From Blastocatellia bacterium (GTDB lineage Bacteria; Acidobacteriota; Blastocatellia; UBA7656; JADIYM01): 64,000 nucleotides of DNA. The stretch lies in the NCBI GenBank assembly GCA_021463145.1, contig JAJTWZ010000011.1, positions 1-64,000 on the forward strand, given 5' to 3'. The translations under genes and the position numbers were made by a program. This document shows, one piece after another, positions 58,625-64,000 of this stretch (its first letter is position 1; each line of letters starts with the position of its first letter). A model generated the notes under the pieces. It did no database searches and was not told where the DNA came from. It saw only the letters and a program-made list of their open reading frames with translations.

Positions 58625-60013
58625 ATGCCCATGAACGGTCTGCTCCGCGCGTTGCCATCCGTGCACGAACTTCTCGACGAACCGGAGATCCTCGAGCTCG
58701 CCTCGCTTACGAGTCGCGACTACGCGCGTGAACGTCTGCGATCCGCGATCGACGAACTGCGTTCGGAAATCCTCGACAACGCGCTCGATGTAGAACCGGA
58801 AAGCCTCGCCCGCGAGGCGCTCGCGCGCGCGACGTCCGGCGGCGGTAGAGCCCGGCCGTCGCTCAGGCGCGTAATCAATGCGACCGGCGTCGTTCTGCAC
58901 ACGAATCTCGGCCGGGCGCCGCTTTCGGACCGTTCGATAGAAGCCATCGTTTCGGTTGCGCGTGGCGCGTCCAATCTCGAATTCGATATCGAAACCGGCA
59001 CGCGCGGCCATCGCGACGCTCACTGCGAATCGATGCTCGTCGATCTGCTCGGTTGCGAGGCCGCGGTCGTGGTCAACAACAACGCGGCGGCGGTTCTGCT
59101 GGTGTTGAACACGCTCGCCAGGGGCGGAGAGGTCATCGTCTCGCGCGGCGAGCTCGTGGAGATCGGCGGCAGCTTTCGCGTGCCGGAAGTTCTCGAGCGC
59201 GCCGGTTGCACCCTTCGCGAAGTCGGAACCACGAATCGCACCTACCTCGCCGACTACGAGCGCGCGATCACTGAGAGCACTAGCTTGCTCCTGCGCGTCC
59301 ACCCGAGCAATTACCGGATCGTCGGCTTCGCGTCGCGAGTCGCCGCCGGCGCCCTCGCCGAGCTTGGACGGCGGTCGCAGCTTCCGGTCGTCGACGATCT
59401 CGGGTCCGGCTGCCTGATCGATCCGGCCGCGCTCGGTGTCGGCGACGAACCGCGAGCTCAGGACGTGCTCGCCGACGGCGTGGACATCGTCACGTTCTCG
59501 GGTGACAAGCTTCTCGGCGGCCCGCAGTGTGGCGTCATTGCGGGACGCGCCGAGTACGTAAACCGCATCCGGCGCAATCCACTGATGAGGGCCCTGCGTG
59601 TAGACAAGATGGTCTATGCGGGACTCGGGGCAACTCTCGCGGCTTACGTCGAAGGACGCGCCGAACAGGAAGTTCCCTCCATTCGCATGTTGACGGCTTC
59701 GGTCGAGTCAGTACGTGCGCGGGCGGTTGCGTTCGCCGCCAGGCTCAACGCGGCCGCGCCTGAGTTCGGCGCCGAAGTCCTGGCCGGACGCAGCGTGCCG
59801 GGCGCGGGTTCCGCGCCGGGGCTAGATCTGCCGACTGCCCTCGTCGTGCTCGACCATCCGTCGATGCCGGCAGACGAGCTCGACGCGCGGCTGCGGGCAT
59901 CGGAACCGCCCATCGTCGGGCGCATTGAGCACGATTCGGTGGTGATCGACCTGCGTACGGTGCGGCCGGACGAAGAAGGCGAACTGCTCGAGGCATTGCT
60001 TCGGCTGGCCTGA
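58625..60013 (+). CDS. selA: Selenocysteine synthase (L-seryl-tRNA(Sec) selenium transferase)
   Basis: 462 aa. A PLP enzyme that converts Ser-tRNA(Sec) to Sec-tRNA(Sec) with selenophosphate. The PLP lysine is Lys295 in TFSGDKLLGGPQCG, with the family motifs VINATGVVLHTNLGRAPL and NNNAAAVLLVLNTL. GGGAG precedes the ATG (a second ATG is two codons later). Its presence means the organism should make selenoproteins, yet selB, selC and selD are not in this window. The following gene is unrelated. Confidence 0.94.
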   Translation: MPMNGLLRALPSVHELLDEPEILELASLTSRDYARERLRSAIDELRSEILDNALDVEPESLAREALARATSGGGRARPSLRRVINATGVVLHTNLGRAPLSDRSIEAIVSVARGASNLEFDIETGTRGHRDAHCESMLVDLLGCEAAVVVNNNAAAVLLVLNTLARGGEVIVSRGELVEIGGSFRVPEVLERAGCTLREVGTTNRTYLADYERAITESTSLLLRVHPSNYRIVGFASRVAAGALAELGRRSQLPVVDDLGSGCLIDPAALGVGDEPRAQDVLADGVDIVTFSGDKLLGGPQCGVIAGRAEYVNRIRRNPLMRALRVDKMVYAGLGATLAAYVEGRAEQEVPSIRMLTASVESVRARAVAFAARLNAAAPEFGAEVLAGRSVPGAGSAPGLDLPTALVVLDHPSMPADELDARLRASEPPIVGRIEHDSVVIDLRTVRPDEEGELLEALLRLA

Positions 60014-60113
60014 GCCGAGGATGCGTTTGCGCCGAACGAGCGGGGAGAATGGAGCCCTCGGATTCGCTGCCCGATCGAGCGCGTCCGCGAACGGCAACTT
60101 GCCGCCGGCCCGG

Positions 60114-60122
60114 TGCTATACT
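60114..60122 (+). promoter_or_regulatory. Extended -10 promoter of korA
   Basis: TGC-TATACT, an extended -10 element, lies 33 nt before the korA ATG. There is no clear -35, as common for extended -10 promoters. Confidence 0.5.
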
Positions 60123-60154
60123 CGCTTGCTCACGCCAATCGAGGGAGCTACTAA

Positions 60155-62023
60155 ATGAGCACTGATACATCCACTGCTCCGCCAGTCGACCACGCCATAC
60201 AGGAACTCGACACGGTGACGATCCGGTTTGCCGGTGACTCCGGCGACGGAATGCAACTCACCGGCACGCAGTTCACCAACACCTCGGCGGTTCTCGGCAA
60301 CGACATCAGCACGTTGCCGGACTTCCCGGCCGAGATCCGGGCGCCTGCGGGCTCTCTGCCCGGCGTTTCGGGCTTCCAGCTCAACTTCAGCAGTCGCGAC
60401 GTCCGAACGCCCGGTGACGAACCCGACGTCCTGGTCGCGATGAATCCCGCAGCTCTCAAGGTCAATCTCTCCGACCTCGTGGACGGCGGCATGATCATCG
60501 TGAACACAGATGCATTCACTCCGAACAACCTCCGCAAGGCGTCCTACGACACGAATCCGCTGGAGGACGGGTCGCTCGCCGGATATCGCGTGTTCCAGGT
60601 GCCTGTGACGTCGCTGACGGGACGCGCGCTCGACGAGCACGGCCTCGGCAAGAAACAGGTCGATCGATCCAAGAACTTCTTCGCCCTCGGGCTCATGTAC
60701 TGGCTCTTCGACCGTCCACTCGACCAGACGCTCGGATGGATCCACGAGAAGTTCGGAAAAACGCCCGAAGTCGCCCAGGGTAACGAGGCTGCTCTGCGCG
60801 CCGGCTACAACTACGGAGACACGGTCGAGCTTTTCCACACGCATTATCGGGTGCGAAAAGCCGAACTCGCGCCCGGCAAGTACCGCAAGATAACGGGCAA
60901 CGAGGCGACGGCGATCGGATTCGTGGCCGCGGCCGAGCTCGCCGGACGGCCGCTTTTCTACGGCAGCTATCCCATCACGCCGGCCTCCGAAATCCTCCAC
61001 GAGCTGTCGCGTCACAAGAACTTCGGCGTGAAGTCTTTCCAGGCCGAAGACGAAATCGCCGCTGTCTGCGCCGCCATCGGAGCCTCGTTTACCGGTCACA
61101 TCGGACTTACTGGCACCAGCGGTCCCGGCGTGGCGCTGAAGTCGGAAGCCATCGGACTTGCGGTTGCAACCGAACTGCCTCTCATCATCGTCAACGTTCA
61201 GCGAGGCGGCCCGTCGACTGGTCTGCCTACCAAGACCGAACAGGCCGACCTGCTGCAATCGGTTTTCGGACGCAACGGCGAATGTCCGGTGGCTGTCGTG
61301 GCGCCGGCAACTCCCGGCGAATGCTTCACGATGGCGATCGAAGCCGTCCGCATCGCCGTGAACTACATGACGCCGGTTTTCTATCTGTCCGACGGCTACC
61401 TCGCCAACGGCGCCGAGCCTTGGAGACTGCCGGAACTGAGCGAGTTGCCGCCGATTTCCGTCACGTTCGCAACCGATGCCGAGAAGTATCGTCCCTTCGG
61501 ACGCAATCCCGAGACGCTGGCGCGTCCTTGGGCAATTCCAGGCACGCCAGGGCTCGAGCATCGCATTGGCGGCATCGAGAAGCAGGACATCTCGGGGAAC
61601 GTCTCGTACGATCCCGCAAACCACGAGCACATGGTCCGGCTGCGAGCGGAGAAGATCGAGCGGATCGCAAACGGCCTTCCACCCACTGAAATCTTCGGCG
61701 ATCCGGCCGGGAAGGTGCTCGTCGTGGGTTGGGGTTCGACGTACGGTTCGATCACTTCGGCAGTCGAGCGGCTTCGCTCACAGGGTAAATCCGTGTCGTC
61801 GGTCCATCTTCGCCACCTGTCGCCGCTGCCCGGGGATCTCGGCGAGATTCTCTCGCGGTTCGAGCGCGTGCTCGTGCCTGAGATGAATCTCGGCCAACTC
61901 GCACTGCTGATTCGGGCCCGGTATCTGGCCGATGCCGTTCCCTTTTCCAAGGTACAGGGCCGGCCATTCAAGATCTCCGAGATCGTCGGCCGCGTCGACC
62001 AGATGCTGGAGGGTCTCCAATGA
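60155..62023 (+). CDS. korA: 2-oxoacid:ferredoxin oxidoreductase, gamma-alpha fusion subunit
   Basis: 622 aa with GAGGGAG at 60141-60147. The N-terminal gamma domain (about 1-190, [17 protein letters not shown]) is fused to the alpha (pyrimidine-binding) domain (about 245 on, [34 protein letters not shown]). This is the two-subunit OFOR type. With KorB it decarboxylates 2-oxoglutarate or pyruvate to acyl-CoA and passes electrons to ferredoxin. A conserved [24 protein letters not shown] segment is present. Substrate preference cannot be told from sequence alone. Confidence 0.92.
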   Translation: MSTDTSTAPPVDHAIQELDTVTIRFAGDSGDGMQLTGTQFTNTSAVLGNDISTLPDFPAEIRAPAGSLPGVSGFQLNFSSRDVRTPGDEPDVLVAMNPAALKVNLSDLVDGGMIIVNTDAFTPNNLRKASYDTNPLEDGSLAGYRVFQVPVTSLTGRALDEHGLGKKQVDRSKNFFALGLMYWLFDRPLDQTLGWIHEKFGKTPEVAQGNEAALRAGYNYGDTVELFHTHYRVRKAELAPGKYRKITGNEATAIGFVAAAELAGRPLFYGSYPITPASEILHELSRHKNFGVKSFQAEDEIAAVCAAIGASFTGHIGLTGTSGPGVALKSEAIGLAVATELPLIIVNVQRGGPSTGLPTKTEQADLLQSVFGRNGECPVAVVAPATPGECFTMAIEAVRIAVNYMTPVFYLSDGYLANGAEPWRLPELSELPPISVTFATDAEKYRPFGRNPETLARPWAIPGTPGLEHRIGGIEKQDISGNVSYDPANHEHMVRLRAEKIERIANGLPPTEIFGDPAGKVLVVGWGSTYGSITSAVERLRSQGKSVSSVHLRHLSPLPGDLGEILSRFERVLVPEMNLGQLALLIRARYLADAVPFSKVQGRPFKISEIVGRVDQMLEGLQ

Positions 62024-63108
62024 GCGATCCGAACATTTCCCCATTGCCGGACGAACTGCCGTGCGAAGCGGTCAAGCTTACGAAGAAGGACTTCACATCC
62101 GATCAGGAAGTGCGATGGTGTCCCGGCTGCGGCGACTACGCCATCCTCGCCGGCGTGCAACGGGTCCTGCCGGAACTGGGAATTCCCAGGGAGAAGCTGG
62201 TCTTCGTATCGGGAATCGGCTGCTCGAGCCGATTCCCGTACTACATGAACACCTACGGCTTTCACTCGATCCACGGACGGGCTCCGGCGATCGCGACCGG
62301 CGTGAAGGTTTCGAACCCGGACCTGACCGTGTTCGTGGTCACGGGTGACGGCGACGGGCTTTCGATCGGCGGCAACCATTTCATGCACGCTCTCAGGCGC
62401 AATGTCGATCTGAAGATCATCCTCTTCAACAATCGGATCTACGGCCTGACGAAGGGGCAGTACTCGCCAACGTCCGTACTCGGTCAGAAGAACAAGTCCG
62501 CACCCATGGGCGTGATCGATTATCCGATCGATCCCGTGACGCTTGCCCTGGCTTCGGAAGCGACTTTCGTGGCGCGGTCTGTCGACAACGACCCCAAGCA
62601 TCTCGCGCGGATGATCGAGCGGATGGCGAAGCACCGCGGTGCGGCGTTCCTCGAGGTCTACCAGAACTGCAACATCTTCAACGATCAGGCATTCGACGAT
62701 TTCAAGGACAAGGACGTTCGCGGCGACCGCATGATCGACATCGAGCACGGCAAGCCGCTTGTGTTCGGGAAGGATCGGTCGAAGGGAATACGGTTGAACG
62801 GCCTTGCGCCGGAGGTCGTCGAGATCGGCGAAGGCAGTCCCTGGGAAGAGAAGCATCTGCTCGTGCACGACGAAACGCTCCCCGATTCCACCCACGCGAC
62901 GCTGCTGTCGAGGATGCATTATCCGGATATGCCGGTCGCGATTGGCGTGTTCCGCCGCGTAGAGCGGCCCACATACGAGTCAATGCTTACGGACCAGATT
63001 TCGGCCGCGCGCGCGCGTTCGGGACCGGGCGACCTGGCCAGACTCATCGACAGCGGCGACACGTGGGTTGTCGACGCCAACGGAGGATCTCAGGTGAATC
63101 TATCGTGA
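62020..63108 (+). CDS. korB: 2-oxoacid:ferredoxin oxidoreductase, beta subunit
   Basis: 362 aa whose ATG overlaps the korA stop (ATGA). TPP binding is shown by [20 protein letters not shown] and the downstream [14 protein letters not shown]. The cluster cysteines are CPGC (34, 37), Cys68 (GIGCSS) and a late Cys in VYQNCNIFN, as in two-subunit enzymes with one [4Fe-4S] cluster. It is the partner of KorA. Its stop overlaps the start of a third small gene. Confidence 0.93.
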   Translation: MSDPNISPLPDELPCEAVKLTKKDFTSDQEVRWCPGCGDYAILAGVQRVLPELGIPREKLVFVSGIGCSSRFPYYMNTYGFHSIHGRAPAIATGVKVSNPDLTVFVVTGDGDGLSIGGNHFMHALRRNVDLKIILFNNRIYGLTKGQYSPTSVLGQKNKSAPMGVIDYPIDPVTLALASEATFVARSVDNDPKHLARMIERMAKHRGAAFLEVYQNCNIFNDQAFDDFKDKDVRGDRMIDIEHGKPLVFGKDRSKGIRLNGLAPEVVEIGEGSPWEEKHLLVHDETLPDSTHATLLSRMHYPDMPVAIGVFRRVERPTYESMLTDQISAARARSGPGDLARLIDSGDTWVVDANGGSQVNLS

Positions 63109-63422
63109 GCCAGTTCGAGACGATCAGCTACGGCCAGGCGTGCGGAATCATCCGGCGCCACGTTAACAAGACGGCTTCAATCGTCACGGCTCCCTTCCCC
63201 GGCATGAGCATGCAGGTGATGGGTCAGATCCACGTTCAGGAAGATGGCGAACACTTCGCGTTCGCTGTCGACGGCGGGCAGGGCATCAGCATGTCGGTCG
63301 TTCCGTTCGCGGAGTTCACGTACCAGATCCCCGGCGGCTCCGAAACTCCCGACGCTCTCGTCTGTGCGATGGACGGCCAGGAGCCCGGGCAGGAGATGCT
63401 CGTCTGGATGCTGCGGTTCTGA
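63105..63422 (+). CDS. Small protein coupled to korB, function unknown
   Basis: 105 aa from a GTG that overlaps the korB stop by 4 nt. It has no Cys pair for a cluster, no signal peptide, and an alternating beta pattern (IHVQEDGEHFAFAVDGGQGISMSVVPFAEFTYQIPGG). I do not recognise a family. The overlap predicts translation together with korAB, so an accessory role for the oxidoreductase is plausible but not shown. Confidence 0.65.
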   Translation: MSQFETISYGQACGIIRRHVNKTASIVTAPFPGMSMQVMGQIHVQEDGEHFAFAVDGGQGISMSVVPFAEFTYQIPGGSETPDALVCAMDGQEPGQEMLVWMLRF

Positions 63423-63426
63423 GGAT

Positions 63427-63585
63427 GGAGAGTGGACAGGATTTACAGGATTGACAGGATTGACAGGATTGACAGGATTGGCTGAAGGTCATGAAGAAAG
63501 GCGGCCCGACAACTCGGACCGCCCTTCCTCATGAAAGACAGAATCCTGTAAATCCTGAAAATCCTGTAAATCCTGTCTACTCTCC
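63427..63585. repeat. ACAGGATT-family composite hairpin (copy D) with 9-bp tandem array
   Basis: GGAGAGTGG is followed by five 9-bp units ACAGGATTK/N at 63436-63480. An inner hairpin TCATGAAGAAAGGCGG (63489-63504) pairs with CCGCCCTTCCTCATGA (63519-63534). AATCCTGTAAATCC-type complementary units run from 63542 and end with CTACTCTCC. It lies between the convergent 105-aa gene and the deoxyhypusine-synthase-like gene. Confidence 0.85.
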
Positions 63586-63603
63586 CTCTCCCTATCCCTC
63601 TCC

Positions 63604-64000
63604 CTACTGAAACGTCACCGTCAGATCCTTCCCAAAGGTGAAAACCGGGCGGCGGCGTTGCTTGAGCACCTTCGTGCCAGTCTGGGAGAGCGCGGTCACG
63701 AGCAGGGGCATGGCGATCGTCGCATCCACGTTGACCGTGACCCGGTCAGCATCGCGCGGCGACTTGCCCCACGACGCGGCCTCTTCCACCGACGCCCCCG
63801 ACATCCCGCCGAACTGCGGGCCCGCCGTCACGACCTGGATCAGATACTTGTGACCGCGGATGTTCGACTTGATGACCGCTGCCGTCTGCGAAGCCTGAGC
63901 GACGAAGTTTTTCGGCGAGCCGCCACCGAAGAACACCGCCCCGGTATTGGCCGATTTCGCCACGATCTGGCCCATCTCGACGACGTCGGCAATCACGTCG
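63604..64000 (-). CDS. Deoxyhypusine-synthase-like protein (C-terminal part)
   Basis: Partial: the C-terminal 130 or so residues, running off the right edge of the window at its 5' end. It shows VFFGGGSPKNFVAQ, the NAD-binding-type GGMSGASVEEAASWGK, where the Lys matches the active-site lysine of deoxyhypusine synthase, and VNVDATIAMPLLV. In archaea and eukaryotes this enzyme modifies a/eIF5A with spermidine. Bacterial homologues are known and some make homospermidine or act on unknown targets. Bacteria use EF-P instead of eIF5A, so the substrate here is open. Confidence 0.85.
   Translation of the reverse strand, partial: DVIADVVEMGQIVAKSANTGAVFFGGGSPKNFVAQASQTAAVIKSNIRGHKYLIQVVTAGPQFGGMSGASVEEAASWGKSPRDADRVTVNVDATIAMPLLVTALSQTGTKVLKQRRRPVFTFGKDLTVTFQ

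Noticed and set aside
61396-62919. 507-aa minus-strand frame opposite korA-korB
   Set aside because: Shadow of two well-identified genes.

Overview
This 64 kb window is high-GC, gene-dense bacterial chromosome with about 50 protein genes. I see no tRNA, rRNA, CRISPR array, insertion sequence or prophage. The mix points to a Gram-negative-type soil or sediment lineage, most like Acidobacteriota, with Myxococcota as the second choice; this is inference from content, not a search. The mix includes Hfq, LPXTG-free secreted proteins with Asp-box, P-domain, PKD, VCBS and UnbV/ASPIC domains, several M16, S8 and TldD/TldE peptidases, a deoxyhypusine-synthase-like gene, SelA and a 2-oxoacid:ferredoxin oxidoreductase.

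Layout. 1-577 is intergenic and carries nested REP-like palindromes. 578-4369 is a secreted multidomain beta-propeller protein. 4489-6496 (minus) is an hfq-tmk-holB operon, followed by a TPR-GGDEF diguanylate cyclase and a zinc-ribbon membrane protein. 9427-11404 (minus) is hisB-hisH-hisA with 4-nt overlaps. Divergent from it is a two-gene NtrB/NtrC-type system (11489-14523). 14558-18048 holds a membrane GT2 glycosyltransferase, a 3D-domain envelope protein with a long structured leader, and glmM. 18156-19267 (minus) pairs a Tat-exported ferritin-like protein with a small cytochrome c. 19432-25853 has a YheT-type hydrolase, a TonB-like protein, a B12-radical-SAM protein, a GNAT acetyltransferase and a cytosolic zinc-ribbon subtilase; the subtilase is followed closely by an unrecognised 451-aa acidic protein. 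27366-38088 holds an UnbV/ASPIC-VCBS protein, an EEP nuclease/phosphatase, a CorC-type transporter and a 1939-aa transglutaminase-TPR protein with about 20 tandem GVPG repeats.

38089-38867 is a gene-free island of tandem and palindromic repeats. 38868-44577 has a dienoyl-CoA-reductase-like SDR, tldD-tldE and hflX. 44625-46451 (minus) is a carbonic anhydrase-VOC-NAD(P)-binding operon, next to an OmpR-type two-component system (46584-48672) and a Tat-exported acid-phosphatase-like enzyme with a Pho-box-like repeat upstream. 49794-58522 has a DUF3616-like protein, an FKBP and TerB-like pair, a second GGDEF enzyme, a CapA-like protein, a two-domain M16 protease and two proteins of unknown role. 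58625-63422 is selA, then korA-korB and a translationally coupled 105-aa protein. The window ends inside a deoxyhypusine-synthase-like gene.

The most notable non-coding signals are: (1) composite ACAGGATT hairpins, mostly between convergent genes; (2) a recurrent GACCGC-NNN-GCGGTC palindrome shared by the two gene-free regions; (3) -10-like boxes placed 6-9 nt before start codons without Shine-Dalgarno sequences, suggesting leaderless transcripts; (4) the structured leader and CRP-like site between the 3D gene and glmM.
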